Made by a program: the position numbers and the translations under genes
In this document: one piece after another, positions 33,301 to 46,034 of the stretch
How positions within the stretch are numbered: the stretch's first letter is position 1
How the letters are laid out: each line of letters opens with the position of its first letter
The notes under the pieces: generated by a model
What the model was told of the DNA's origin: nothing
Seen by the model: only the letters and a program-made list of their open reading frames with translations
The model's database searches: none
DNA from: Salvia splendens
Taxonomy: Eukaryota; Streptophyta; Magnoliopsida; Lamiales; Lamiaceae
Length of the DNA: 64,000 nt
Assembly (NCBI RefSeq): GCF_004379255.2
Contig: NC_056036.1
Coordinates: forward strand, 40,883,576 to 40,947,575
Direction of reading: 5' to 3'

Positions 33301-36300
33301 CACATTCTCAAATCCGATTTCCGGTGAGTGAGAAATAGTGGATTAAAGTTGGGAATAATTAGTTTTTAACTAAAGTTTGAAGTTTGAGCTTAGGGAATAA
33401 TTAACTAGTGTTAATTATCCCACATAGGAGAAGTGACACATCTTTTAATGTGCTTAAATTAAGTGACTTAATGTTACTTAATAATTATAGTGGACCAAGA
33501 TGGGTGAAAGAGCTCACACGCGCGCACACGCGCGCCGTCGCCGCCCGCCTGTGTCCGTGCTCGCGGGCCTCGGGTCTCGATCTTGGACTTGGACTTGGCA
33601 ATTGGTCTTCGGGCTCGGGTCTGGACCCGTAGTAATCTTTTTAGACCACCGCTGAGTCAGCAATCCAAGTGGCTTGACACATCGTCAAGCGCAGCTTGTA
33701 ACAGCCAACGGTTAGGAATGAACCACGATGAGCCTTCATGGCTTGGTTGACCCTGCATGGTGGCTTGGCCTATAAATAGGCTAGCCATTCCACTGCATTT
33801 CACACACTGAATATCACAAGCATACTTCCTCTCTGCATAGTCTTTTCGAAGCTCTGCCTTCTTCCTCTTCCAGTTCGCCGGAGCTCGTTCCAACTGCGGT
33901 GTTGCAACGAACGAGACGTAGCTGTTTTATCTTTAGGGACGACACGCCAAAACCGAGAATACTACCGGGACGTATCTCGTCTTGCGGAAAGAGGCCTTCC
34001 TCGACTCGGCTAAGTTCATCTTACAGTTTCGAATTTCTTATTGTAATTTTTGTTTCTGTTTTTCTTTTCTTCGATCTTCTCTCGGGTTGTATTACGCCCG
34101 GTTAGTGTTTTTATAGCTATATCTCCAACAACAACAAAAAAACAATGGAATTCGACTTGCATAGCAGAACACCAGATGTCTACAATGGAGAGAGAGAGAT
34201 GAGAGAGAAAATCTAGTTTAATTTAGGGAAAAAAATTAGAATCAATCTTCCTTAATCGTATGTGATATTAGAGGGAGAGATTTATGGGAATGAAATAGCC
34301 GATCACATTGTGGCTTCCCAAAATGACATTTTTGAATTTTTTTTAATATTTTAATTAAATACATGTGGCACTATTTTCGGCCATCAGATCCTCAAATCGT
34401 GGGGCTGAGATTCGGTTGGAAGAATGAACAATATATAGAAAAATGAGACGATAAGTTATCATGGATATATAGTATATTACTTCCAGTCTTTGAATTTTTG
34501 GATACTATCCCCTAGTCCTACGGATAAGTTAGCCTTATGGGGCTGTGTCTAACTTCCTTCGGTCAGTGACGCTATGTTAATGAGACGATACTACACCCTA
34601 GCCCCATGGACTACTAAACCATTGGAGAATGGTGTTAACTTCCGGCCCTCAAGGAACTAATACGATGCTACATTACTGGGTAAATGACGTGTACACTGTC
34701 ATGGATATTTCATACATTACAAGTTGCAAATTCGATATTTCACATGCAAAACAAAACCAAATTGACGGGAATATACCAGAAATTGGATTTAATTACAACC
34801 AATAAAATTGTGCTTCGTTCCCATCATTCAATATATGATATGAAAAACAATAAAATCAAGAACCTCTATTGACAAGCGTTTCCACCAAAAACACAAATAC
34901 CACATCAATCATAAAAGAAGTCATTGTAATTACGTAAAGTTGTAATAGAAAAAAAATAACAACTTGGAAATACATCAAAAACTAGATGCAATTTAAATAA
35001 AAAAGATGTTGAATAACACGTTCAAAACAATGATAACAGTAGGGAGTTCATCACGATGGCAAACTGATATACTACAACAAAATTACTTTCTTCCATCGAT
35101 GATACTAGTTTAGGATTGAACGAAATCCAATAAAAAAAACTCTTCGCAGGTGGTGAATCTCTGATAAATTGACCAATTGCATGAATTTTTTTTATTAAGG
35201 ATTGTGATTAATCAAGACAACAACTGTAGAAATCATGGAATAAAATATGTCCGATCAATGGATTTTGACCAAATAATAAATGTGACGAGACATCTAATTT
35301 TGTGAAATTAAATGATATAACGTCGATCTACATTTTACGTAGATAAATGTAGTATATTCACATTCTCAAATCCGATTTCCGGTGAGTGAGAAATAGTGGA
35401 TTAAAGTTGGGAATAATTAGTTTTTAACTAAAGCTTGAAGTTTGAGCTTAGGGAATAATTAACTAGTGTTAATTATCCCACATAGGAGAAGTGACACATC
35501 TTTTAATGTGCTTAAATTAAGTGACTTAATGTTACTTAATAATTATAGTGGACCAAGATGGGTGAAAGAGCTCACACGCGCGCACACGCGCGCCGTCGCC
35601 GCCCGCCTGTGTCCGTGCTCGCGGGCCTCGGGTCTCGATCTTGGACTTGGACTTGGCAATTGGTCTTCGGGCTCGGGTCTGGACCCGTAGTAATCTTTTT
35701 AGACCACCGCTGAGTCAGCAATCCAAGTGGCTTGACACATCGTCAAGCGCAGCTTGTAACAGCCAACGGTTAGGAATGAACCACGATGAGCCTTCATGGC
35801 TTGGTTGACCCTGCATGGTGGCTTGGCCTATAAATAGGCTAGCCATTCCACTGCATTTCACACACTGAATATCACAAGCATACTTCCTCTCTGCATAGTC
35901 TTTTCGAAGCTCTGCCTTCTTCCTCTTCCAGTTCGCCGGAGCTCGTTCCAACTGCGGTGTTGCAACGAACGAGACGTAGCTGTTTTATCTTTAGGGACGA
36001 CACGCCAAAACCGAGAATACTACCGGGGCGTATCTCGTCTTGCGGAAAGAGGCCTTCCTCGACTCGGCTAAGTTCATCTTTACAGTTTCGAATTTCTTAT
36101 TGTAATTTTTGTTTCTGTTTTTCTTTTCTTCGATCTTCTCTCGGGTTGTATTACGCCCGGTTAGTGTTTTTATAGCTATATCTCCAACAACAACAAAAAA
36201 ACAATGGAATTCGACTTGCATAGCAGAACACCAGATGTCTACAATGGAGAGAGAGAGATGAGAGAGAAAATCTAGTTTAATTTAGGGAAAAAAATTAGAA

Positions 36301-39300
36301 TCAATCTTCCTTAATCGTATGTGATATTAGAGGGAGAGATTTATGGGAATGAAATAGCCGATCACATTGTGGCTTCCCAAAATGACATTTTTGAATTTTT
36401 TTTAATATTTTAATTAAATACATGTGGCACTATTTTCGGCCATCAGATCCTCAAATCGTGGGGCTGAGATTCGGTTGGAAGAATGAACAATATATAGAAA
36501 AATGAGACGATAAGTTATCATGGATATATAGTATATTACTTCCAGTCTTTGAATTTTTGGATACTATCCCCTAGTCCTACGGATAAGTTAGCCTTATGGG
36601 GCTGTGTCTAACTTCCTTCGGTCAGTGACGCTATGTTAATGAGACGATACTACACCCTAGCCCCATGGACTACTAAACCATTGGAGAATGGTGTTAACTT
36701 CCGGCCCTCAAGGAACTAATACGATGCTACATTACTGGGTAAATGACGTGTACACTGTCATGGATATTTCATACATTACAAGTTGCAAATTCGATATTTC
36801 ACATGCAAAACAAAACCAAATTGACGGGAATATACCAGAAATTGGATTTAATTACAACCAATAAAATTGTGCTTCGTTCCCATCATTCAATATATGATAT
36901 GAAAAACAATAAAATCAAGAACCTCTATTGACAAGCGTTTCCACCAAAAACACAAATACCACATCAATCATAAAAGAAGTCATTGTAATTACGTAAAGTT
37001 GTAATAGAAAAAAAATAACAACTTGGAAATACATCAAAAACTAGATGCAATTTAAATAAAAAAGATGTTGAATAACACGTTCAAAACAATGATAACAGTA
37101 GGGAGTTCATCACGATGGCAAACTGATATACTACAACAAAATTACTTTCTTCCATCGATGATACTAGTTTAGGATTGAACGAAATCCAATAAAAAAAACT
37201 CTTCGCAGGTGGTGAATCTCTGATAAATTGACCAATTGCATGAATTTTTTTTATTAAGGATTGTGATTAATCAAGACAACAACTGTAGAAATCATGGAAT
37301 AAAATATGTCCGATCAATGGATTTTGACCAAATAATAAATGTGACGAGACATCTAATTTTGTGAAATTAAATGATATAACGTCGATCTACATTTTACGTA
37401 GATAAATGTAGTATATTCACATTCTCAAATCCGATTTCCGGTGAGTGAGAAATAGTGGATTAAAGTTGGGAATAATTAGTTTTTAACTAAAGTTTGAAGT
37501 TTGAGCTTAGGGAATAATTAACTAGTGTTAATTATCCCACATAGGAGAAGTGACACATCTTTTAATGTGCTTAAATTAAGTGACTTAATGTTACTTAATA
37601 ATTATAGTGGACCAAGATGGGTGAAAGAGCTCACACGCGCGCACACGCGCGCCGTCGCCGCCCGCCTGTGTCCGTGCTCGCGGGCCTCGGGTCTCGATCT
37701 TGGACTTGGACTTGGCAATTGGTCTTCGGGCTCGGGTCTGGACCCGTAGTAATCTTTTTAGACCACCGCTGAGTCAGCAATCCAAGTGGCTTGACACATC
37801 GTCAAGCGCAGCTTGTAACAGCCAACGGTTAGGAATGAACCACGATGAGCCTTCATGGCTTGGTTGACCCTGCATGGTGGCTTGGCCTATAAATAGGCTA
37901 GCCATTCCACTGCATTTCACACACTGAATATCACAAGCATACTTCCTCTCTGCATAGTCTTTTCGAAGCTCTGCCTTCTTCCTCTTCCAGTTCGCCGGAG
38001 CTCGTTCCAACTGCGGTGTTGCAACGAACGAGACGTAGCTGTTTTATCTTTAGGGACGACACGCCAAAACCGAGAATACTACCGGGACGTATCTCGTCTT
38101 GCGGAAAGAGGCCTTCCTCGACTCGGCTAAGTTCATCTTACAGTTTCGAATTTCTTATTGTAATTTTTGTTTCTGTTTTTCTTTTCTTCGATCTTCTCTC
38201 GGGTTGTATTACGCCCGGTTAGTGTTTTTATAGCTATATCTCCAACAACAACAAAAAAACAATGGAATTCGACTTGCATAGCAGAACACCAGATGTCTAC
38301 AATGGAGAGAGAGAGATGAGAGAGAAAATCTAGTTTAATTTAGGGAAAAAAATTAGAATCAATCTTCCTTAATCGTATGTGATATTAGAGGGAGAGATTT
38401 ATGGGAATGAAATAGCCGATCACATTGTGGCTTCCCAAAATGACATTTTTGAATTTTTTTTAATATTTTAATTAAATACATGTGGCACTATTTTCGGCCA
38501 TCAGATCCTCAAATCGTGGGGCTGAGATTCGGTTGGAAGAATGAACAATATATAGAAAAATGAGACGATAAGTTATCATGGATATATAGTATATTACTTC
38601 CAGTCTTTGAATTTTTGGATACTATCCCCTAGTCCTACGGATAAGTTAGCCTTATGGGGCTGTGTCTAACTTCCTTCGGTCAGTGACGCTATGTTAATGA
38701 GACGATACTACACCCTAGCCCCATGGACTACTAAACCATTGGAGAATGGTGTTAACTTCCGGCCCTCAAGGAACTAATACGATGCTACATTACTGGGTAA
38801 ATGACGTGTACACTGTCATGGATATTTCATACATTACAAGTTGCAAATTCGATATTTCACATGCAAAACAAAACCAAATTGACGGGAATATACCAGAAAT
38901 TGGATTTAATTACAACCAATAAAATTGTGCTTCGTTCCCATCATTCAATATATGATATGAAAAACAATAAAATCAAGAACCTCTATTGACAAGCGTTTCC
39001 ACCAAAAACACAAATACCACATCAATCATAAAAGAAGTCATTGTAATTACGTAAAGTTGTAATAGAAAAAAAATAACAACTTGGAAATACATCAAAAACT
39101 AGATGCAATTTAAATAAAAAAGATGTTGAATAACACGTTCAAAACAATGATAACAGTAGGGAGTTCATCACGATGGCAAACTGATATACTACAACAAAAT
39201 TACTTTCTTCCATCGATGATACTAGTTTAGGATTGAACGAAATCCAATAAAAAAAACTCTTCGCAGGTGGTGAATCTCTGATAAATTGACCAATTGCATG

Positions 39301-42300
39301 AATTTTTTTTATTAAGGATTGTGATTAATCAAGACAACAACTGTAGAAATCATGGAATAAAATATGTCCGATCAATGGATTTTGACCAAATAATAAATGT
39401 GACGAGACATCTAATTTTGTGAAATTAAATGATATAACGTCGATCTACATTTTACGTAGATAAATGTAGTATATTCACATTCTCAAATCCGATTTCCGGT
39501 GAGTGAGAAATAGTGGATTAAAGTTGGGAATAATTAGTTTTTAACTAAAGCTTGAAGTTTGAGCTTAGGGAATAATTAACTAGTGTTAATTATCCCACAT
39601 AGGAGAAGTGACACATCTTTTAATGTGCTTAAATTAAGTGACTTAATGTTACTTAATAATTATAGTGGACCAAGATGGGTGAAAGAGCTCACACGCGCGC
39701 ACACGCGCGCCGTCGCCGCCCGCCTGTGTCCGTGCTCGCGGGCCTCGGGTCTCGATCTTGGACTTGGACTTGGCAATTGGTCTTCGGGCTCGGGTCTGGA
39801 CCCGTAGTAATCTTTTTAGACCACCGCTGAGTCAGCAATCCAAGTGGCTTGACACATCGTCAAGCGCAGCTTGTAACAGCCAACGGTTAGGAATGAACCA
39901 CGATGAGCCTTCATGGCTTGGTTGACCCTGCATGGTGGCTTGGCCTATAAATAGGCTAGCCATTCCACTGCATTTCACACACTGAATATCACAAGCATAC
40001 TTCCTCTCTGCATAGTCTTTTCGAAGCTCTGCCTTCTTCCTCTTCCAGTTCGCCGGAGCTCGTTCCAACTGCGGTGTTGCAACGAACGAGACGTAGCTGT
40101 TTTATCTTTAGGGACGACACGCCAAAACCGAGAATACTACCGGGGCGTATCTCGTCTTGCGGAAAGAGGCCTTCCTCGACTCGGCTAAGTTCATCTTTAC
40201 AGTTTCGAATTTCTTATTGTAATTTTTGTTTCTGTTTTTCTTTTCTTCGATCTTCTCTCGGGTTGTATTACGCCCGGTTAGTGTTTTTATAGCTATATCT
40301 CCAACAACAACAAAAAAACAATGGAATTCGACTTGCATAGCAGAACACCAGATGTCTACAATGGAGAGAGAGAGATGAGAGAGAAAATCTAGTTTAATTT
40401 AGGGAAAAAAATTAGAATCAATCTTCCTTAATCGTATGTGATATTAGAGGGAGAGATTTATGGGAATGAAATAGCCGATCACATTGTGGCTTCCCAAAAT
40501 GACATTTTTGAATTTTTTTTAATATTTTAATTAAATACATGTGGCACTATTTTCGGCCATCAGATCCTCAAATCGTGGGGCTGAGATTCGGTTGGAAGAA
40601 TGAACAATATATAGAAAAATGAGACGATAAGTTATCATGGATATATAGTATATTACTTCCAGTCTTTGAATTTTTGGATACTATCCCCTAGTCCTACGGA
40701 TAAGTTAGCCTTATGGGGCTGTGTCTAACTTCCTTCGGTCAGTGACGCTATGTTAATGAGACGATACTACACCCTAGCCCCATGGACTACTAAACCATTG
40801 GAGAATGGTGTTAACTTCCGGCCCTCAAGGAACTAATACGATGCTACATTACTGGGTAAATGACGTGTACACTGTCATGGATATTTCATACATTACAAGT
40901 TGCAAATTCGATATTTCACATGCAAAACAAAACCAAATTGACGGGAATATACCAGAAATTGGATTTAATTACAACCAATAAAATTGTGCTTCGTTCCCAT
41001 CATTCAATATATGATATGAAAAACAATAAAATCAAGAACCTCTATTGACAAGCGTTTCCACCAAAAACACAAATACCACATCAATCATAAAAGAAGTCAT
41101 TGTAATTACGTAAAGTTGTAATAGAAAAAAAATAACAACTTGGAAATACATCAAAAACTAGATGCAATTTAAATAAAAAAGATGTTGAATAACACGTTCA
41201 AAACAATGATAACAGTAGGGAGTTCATCACGATGGCAAACTGATATACTACAACAAAATTACTTTCTTCCATCGATGATACTAGTTTAGGATTGAACGAA
41301 ATCCAATAAAAAAAACTCTTCGCAGGTGGTGAATCTCTGATAAATTGACCAATTGCATGAATTTTTTTTATTAAGGATTGTGATTAATCAAGACAACAAC
41401 TGTAGAAATCATGGAATAAAATATGTCCGATCAATGGATTTTGACCAAATAATAAATGTGACGAGACATCTAATTTTGTGAAATTAAATGATATAACGTC
41501 GATCTACATTTTACGTAGATAAATGTAGTATATTCACATTCTCAAATCCGATTTCCGGTGAGTGAGAAATAGTGGATTAAAGTTGGGAATAATTAGTTTT
41601 TAACTAAAGCTTGAAGTTTGAGCTTAGGGAATAATTAACTAGTGTTAATTATCCCACATAGGAGAAGTGACACATCTTTTAATGTGCTTAAATTAAGTGA
41701 CTTAATGTTACTTAATAATTATAGTGGACCAAGATGGGTGAAAGAGCTCACACGCGCGCACACGCGCGCCGTCGCCGCCCGCCTGTGTCCGTGCTCGCGG
41801 GCCTCGGGTCTCGATCTTGGACTTGGACTTGGCAATTGGTCTTCGGGCTCGGGTCTGGACCCGTAGTAATCTTTTTAGACCACCGCTGAGTCAGCAATCC
41901 AAGTGGCTTGACACATCGTCAAGCGCAGCTTGTAACAGCCAACGGTTAGGAATGAACCACGATGAGCCTTCATGGCTTGGTTGACCCTGCATGGTGGCTT
42001 GGCCTATAAATAGGCTAGCCATTCCACTGCATTTCACACACTGAATATCACAAGCATACTTCCTCTCTGCATAGTCTTTTCGAAGCTCTGCCTTCTTCCT
42101 CTTCCAGTTCGCCGGAGCTCGTTCCAACTGCGGTGTTGCAACGAACGAGACGTAGCTGTTTTATCTTTAGGGACGACACGCCAAAACCGAGAATACTACC
42201 GGGGCGTATCTCGTCTTGCGGAAAGAGGCCTTCCTCGACTCGGCTAAGTTCATCTTTACAGTTTCGAATTTCTTATTGTAATTTTTGTTTCTGTTTTTCT

Positions 42301-42681
42301 TTTCTTCGATCTTCTCTCGGGTTGTATTACGCCCGGTTAGTGTTTTTATAGCTATATCTCCAATAACAACAAAAAAACAATGGAATTCGACTTGCATAGC
42401 AGAACACCAGATGTCTACAATGGAGAGAGAGAGATGAGAGAGAAAATCTAGTTTAATTTAGGGAAAAAAATTAGAATCAATCTTCCTTAATCGTATGTGA
42501 TATTAGAGGGAGAGATTTATGGGAATGAAATAGCCGATCACATTGTGGCTTCCCAAAATGACATTTTTGAATTTTTTTTAATATTTTAATTAAATACATG
42601 TGGCACTATTTTCGGCCATCAGATCCTCAAATCGTGGGGCTGAGATTCGGTTGGAAGAATGAACAATATATAGAAAAATGA
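30350..42681 (+). repeat. direct tandem array of six ~2.06-kb units
   Basis: Unit starts, set at TTATCATGG, are 30350, 32398, 34456, 36515, 38573 and 40632, so periods are 2048, 2058, 2059, 2058 and 2059. The last unit stops at 42681, about 10 bases short. Copies are nearly identical over their full length. Each unit holds a 240-bp opening segment related to 30110-30349, about 770 bp of AT-rich DNA, a 0.7-kb solo-LTR-like segment with a TATA box, and about 320 bp of flank with (GA)n. Unit 1 lacks a 10-bp CGCGCACACG duplication present in the others. Short ORFs of 62, 72-78 aa recur only because the DNA recurs. Near-identity means recent amplification, ongoing homogenisation, or an assembly effect. 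Confidence 0.95.
31361..32072 (+). repeat. solo-LTR-like segment inside tandem unit 1 (repeated in all six units)
   Basis: The segment begins TGTTAATTATCCCACATAGG and ends ATATCTCCAACA, that is, TGT..ACA like many plant LTRs. It contains a GGCCTATAAATAGGC TATA box, a pyrimidine-rich transcribed-looking stretch and a T-rich 3' part. No primer-binding site, internal domain or target duplication is visible, so a solo or truncated LTR is inferred. Equivalent copies start near 33409, 35467, 37526, 39584 and 41643. Confidence 0.6.
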
Positions 42682-43718
42682 CATGAATACATCCCAATTA
42701 GTATATTTTGAATTTTAGATTTAAAACATCTTTCAGATTCGATACGAACATCTGAAATTTTTTAAATTTCGGTTTGACTTGGATCAAATTTTTATGTTTT
42801 TGGAATATTTTGTTCACCATGGGAAGAATGAGAAAGTTTGAATGTAGAGGATTGTCTTTCGAATCTAACACGAGATAAATTGAAATTTGTCCAACGTTTC
42901 GTGATTTTAGCTGACTCGCCGAGCTCCTCCTTGCCGTGAGCAACTGCAATGCATCACCTCCCATCTCTTCTCGGTGAGATGAGCCCGAACCATAAATGAC
43001 TCACAGTTGTGAATGCTTTTATTTGCTGACCAAACAAATAAGTAATTTAATTTAATTATTTTTATACTTTCTCGTCGTTTTTATATAAAATATTTTGACA
43101 TTTATCGTCGTTGGTTTGATAATTGGATTTTATCTGCAATTAACTGAAAATTGAAAATTTGGTATGATGGTGTATTGATTAATTGAATTCATACCACCAT
43201 ATATAATTGGATATGACTGTTTTGACATTATGCACTTAATTTTGTAAACATATTCATACACACAAGTTTAATAAATATGATATAAATGAAATCATACTAA
43301 TCAAACTTATGTGATACTCCATAAATTTAAACAATGCAAGTTTGATATAACATAATATGAATTTAACCATAAAAGATTACGATCTGTTTTTAAACAAAGC
43401 AGAGGATCTCCCCTGTTTAGATTACATATATCAAACTTGCATAGACCACAAACATGAATTCAACTGTAAATTTAAATGAAGAGATACAAGAAACAATTAA
43501 AATATATTTAATTTAAACAAATAATAATCATATCTTTTGTAAAGTTAAATTGGCTATGGATTAGGAATTAAAATCAGTGGATAATCACTGTTTTAACTTT
43601 TAACTCTACAAAATTGCTACATTTCGCACTATTAAAATTGAAAATTTCTCTCTCTTTGCTTTGTGATCTCACAATTTCTGCATCTCACCGATTTCCTTCT
43701 CTCTCTTCCCCCACAACA
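42682..43718. other. right flank of the array and promoter region of the SF1 gene
   Basis: AT-rich spacer with no gene. The last ~100 bases (TTTCTCTCTCTTTGC, CTTCTCTCTCTTCCCCC) are a typical pyrimidine-rich plant 5' leader in front of the SF1 start codon. Confidence 0.55.
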
Positions 43719-46034
43719 ATGGATACTCTTCAATCCAACTACACCGATTCCCCCTCTCAGCCCCAATCCGAACCCCAATCTCAACCCCCATACCCCAATT
43801 TTCCCCAATCCGAAACCCCCAAAAAAACCCTAGATTCTTCCACCAATGGAGTCGCCGCCGCCGCCGCTTTCTTGCCCGCCCCGAAGTCGGAGAATGGTCT
43901 CTCGAAAACGCACAGTGGCACCGCCGACAAAGACGTATCCTGCGGCGATGAGGAAACGACTAGCCGCAGGCGGAGGCGGTCCAGGTGGGACCCGCCCCCA
44001 AGCGACTCCGGCAACGACGGCGCGGATGGAAATTCGGGAGCTGGTGGGAGGAAGCGGAAGTCGAGGTGGGCAGATGACGAGCCGAAGCCGGTGATCCAGC
44101 TGCCTGATTTCATGAAGGACTTCGCTGGAGGTATTGAATTCGATCCCGAGATCCAAGCTTTGAACAGTAGGTTGCTTGAGATTAGTCGTAAGTTGCAATC
44201 GGGTTTGCTATTGGATGATCTGCCCGAGGGTGCTAGGTCGCCCTCCCCCGAACCTATTTATGATAACATGGGAGTGAGGATTAATACTAGGGAGTATCGT
44301 GCTAGAGAGAAGCTGAATAGGGAGAGGCAAGAGATTATATCACAGATTATTAAGAAGAATCCTGCGTTTAAGCCCCCTGCGGATTATAGGCCGCCTAAGC
44401 TTTATAAGAAGCTATACATACCGATGAAAGAGTACCCGGGGTATAATTTTATTGGGTTGATTATTGGTCCGAGAGGAAACACTCAGAAGAGGATGGAAAG
44501 AGAGACTGGTGCGAAGATTGTTATCCGGGGCAAAGGGTCAGTGAAGGAAGGAAGGTTGCAGCAGAAAAGGGATTTGAAGCCTGATCCCTCGGAAAATGAG
44601 GATTTGCATGTGCTGGTGGAGGCTGACACTCAGGATGCTCTTGATGCTGCTGCGGGTATGGTGGAGAAGCTCTTGCAGCCAGTTGATGAGGTCCTTAATG
44701 AGCACAAGAGGCAGCAACTTAGGGAACTTGCTGCGTTGAATGGTACTATTAGAGATGAGGAGTATTGTAGGTTGTGCGGGGAGCCTGGCCATCGACAGTA
44801 TGCATGTCCTTCCCGGACTTCAACTTTCAAGAGTGATGTTTTGTGTAAGATTTGCGGTGATGGTGGGCATCCTACTATTGATTGCCCGGTGAAGAATACT
44901 ACTGGCAAGAAAATGGATGATGAGTATCAGAACTTCCTGGCAGAACTTGGAGGAACTGGTCCAGAGTCTTCAATCAAGTCGAGCTCTGCAACGCTTGCAC
45001 TTCCCGGGGGTTCAGGTATGAATCCTCCTTGGGCAAGTTCTACCGACTCTGTGAGTAACACCACACAAGCTGGTCTTGGATCAACACTGATCAAGCCAAA
45101 AGAATTCGATGAGACCAACTTATACATAGGTTATTTGCCTCCCACTCTGGAGGATGATGGACTGATCAGTTTGTTTTCTCCCTTTGGTGAAATTGTGATG
45201 GCTAAAGTTATAAAAGACCGTGTGTCTGGTTTGAGCAAGGGTTATGGCTTTGTGAAGTATGCTGATGTTCAGCAGGCGAATAGTGCGATTGCAAGCATGA
45301 ATGGACACAGGTTAGATGGGAGAACAATTGCTGTGCGAATCGCAGGTAAACCACCTCAGCCCACAGGGCCTCCAGGCCCTCCTGCTCCACCTATGTCAGC
45401 ATATCCTACTCCAAATCAGCCTATCAGTGCCTACCCCTCCCAGCAGTACAATGCTGGTGGTCCCATCGGAAGTGCACCACCTGGTATCTATCCTGGGGCA
45501 CCAGTTCCTTGGGGACCTCCGCCACCTCCTTCATATTCCCCGTATCCTCCTCCTCCACCAGGATCGACAATGTACCCTCCAGTTCCAGGTCAAGCAGTTC
45601 ATCAATATGGAATGCAATATCCTCCGCCTCCAATGCCTCCAGGTTCCTCTGATGTCCAGACTCAGGCTGTCTCTGCCACCGACTCACAGCAAAGTTTTGC
45701 ATCTTCTGCTGAAATGCAGCAAAGTTACCCTCCAGGAGTACAATCTCAGAGTAGTGCTCCAGTTCAATCTCTTCCAACTTATGCCTATGGCATTTCTGCT
45801 TCTTCAATGTTACCACCAAATCCCCAGGTTCCTTACCCAATGCCTCCATATAGCTATCCACCTCATTATGGTGCTGTTCCGCCACCCCCTCCTGCTGCAC
45901 CTCAGTCTTCTGGGGACCCTTCTCAAGGCTTGAGTAATGTTCCGTGGTCCTCGAATCCATCTGTGCCTCCTCCACCACCACCGGCTGACAGCACAGATTC
46001 TGAATATGAGAAGTTCATGGCAGAAATGAAATAA
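43719..46034 (+). CDS. SF1: splicing factor 1 / branchpoint-binding protein
   Basis: SF1/BBP recognises the intron branch point and cooperates with U2AF in early spliceosome assembly in the nucleus. The 771-residue protein is on one exon. An N-terminal Ser/Pro region includes [15 protein letters not shown] and [12 protein letters not shown]. The SF1 helix-hairpin and coiled region ([19 protein letters not shown]) precedes a KH/QUA2 domain at about 230-320 ([20 protein letters not shown] with the GPRG loop). Two CCHC knuckles follow at about 349-363 and 375-389 ([28 protein letters not shown]). An RRM lies at about 467-545 ([16 protein letters not shown]), the plant-specific addition. The tail is Pro/Tyr/Gln-rich. 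I chose ATG 43719 (CAACAATGG context, MDTLQSN); the frame is open further upstream but without family-like sequence. It appears intact. Confidence 0.95.
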   Translation: MDTLQSNYTDSPSQPQSEPQSQPPYPNFPQSETPKKTLDSSTNGVAAAAAFLPAPKSENGLSKTHSGTADKDVSCGDEETTSRRRRRSRWDPPPSDSGNDGADGNSGAGGRKRKSRWADDEPKPVIQLPDFMKDFAGGIEFDPEIQALNSRLLEISRKLQSGLLLDDLPEGARSPSPEPIYDNMGVRINTREYRAREKLNRERQEIISQIIKKNPAFKPPADYRPPKLYKKLYIPMKEYPGYNFIGLIIGPRGNTQKRMERETGAKIVIRGKGSVKEGRLQQKRDLKPDPSENEDLHVLVEADTQDALDAAAGMVEKLLQPVDEVLNEHKRQQLRELAALNGTIRDEEYCRLCGEPGHRQYACPSRTSTFKSDVLCKICGDGGHPTIDCPVKNTTGKKMDDEYQNFLAELGGTGPESSIKSSSATLALPGGSGMNPPWASSTDSVSNTTQAGLGSTLIKPKEFDETNLYIGYLPPTLEDDGLISLFSPFGEIVMAKVIKDRVSGLSKGYGFVKYADVQQANSAIASMNGHRLDGRTIAVRIAGKPPQPTGPPGPPAPPMSAYPTPNQPISAYPSQQYNAGGPIGSAPPGIYPGAPVPWGPPPPPSYSPYPPPPPGSTMYPPVPGQAVHQYGMQYPPPPMPPGSSDVQTQAVSATDSQQSFASSAEMQQSYPPGVQSQSSAPVQSLPTYAYGISASSMLPPNPQVPYPMPPYSYPPHYGAVPPPPPAAPQSSGDPSQGLSNVPWSSNPSVPPPPPPADSTDSEYEKFMAEMK

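Noticed and set aside
30578..42397. Recurrent short ORFs of 62, 68-78 codons in every tandem unit
   Set aside because: They are conserved only because the DNA is nearly identical. Two overlap the LTR-like segment, the lengths change with single-base indels between units, and no signal, domain or codon bias is visible.
45316..45981. Open frames on both strands overlapping the 3' part of SF1
   Set aside because: They arise from the low-complexity Pro/Gln coding region of SF1 and show no independent features.
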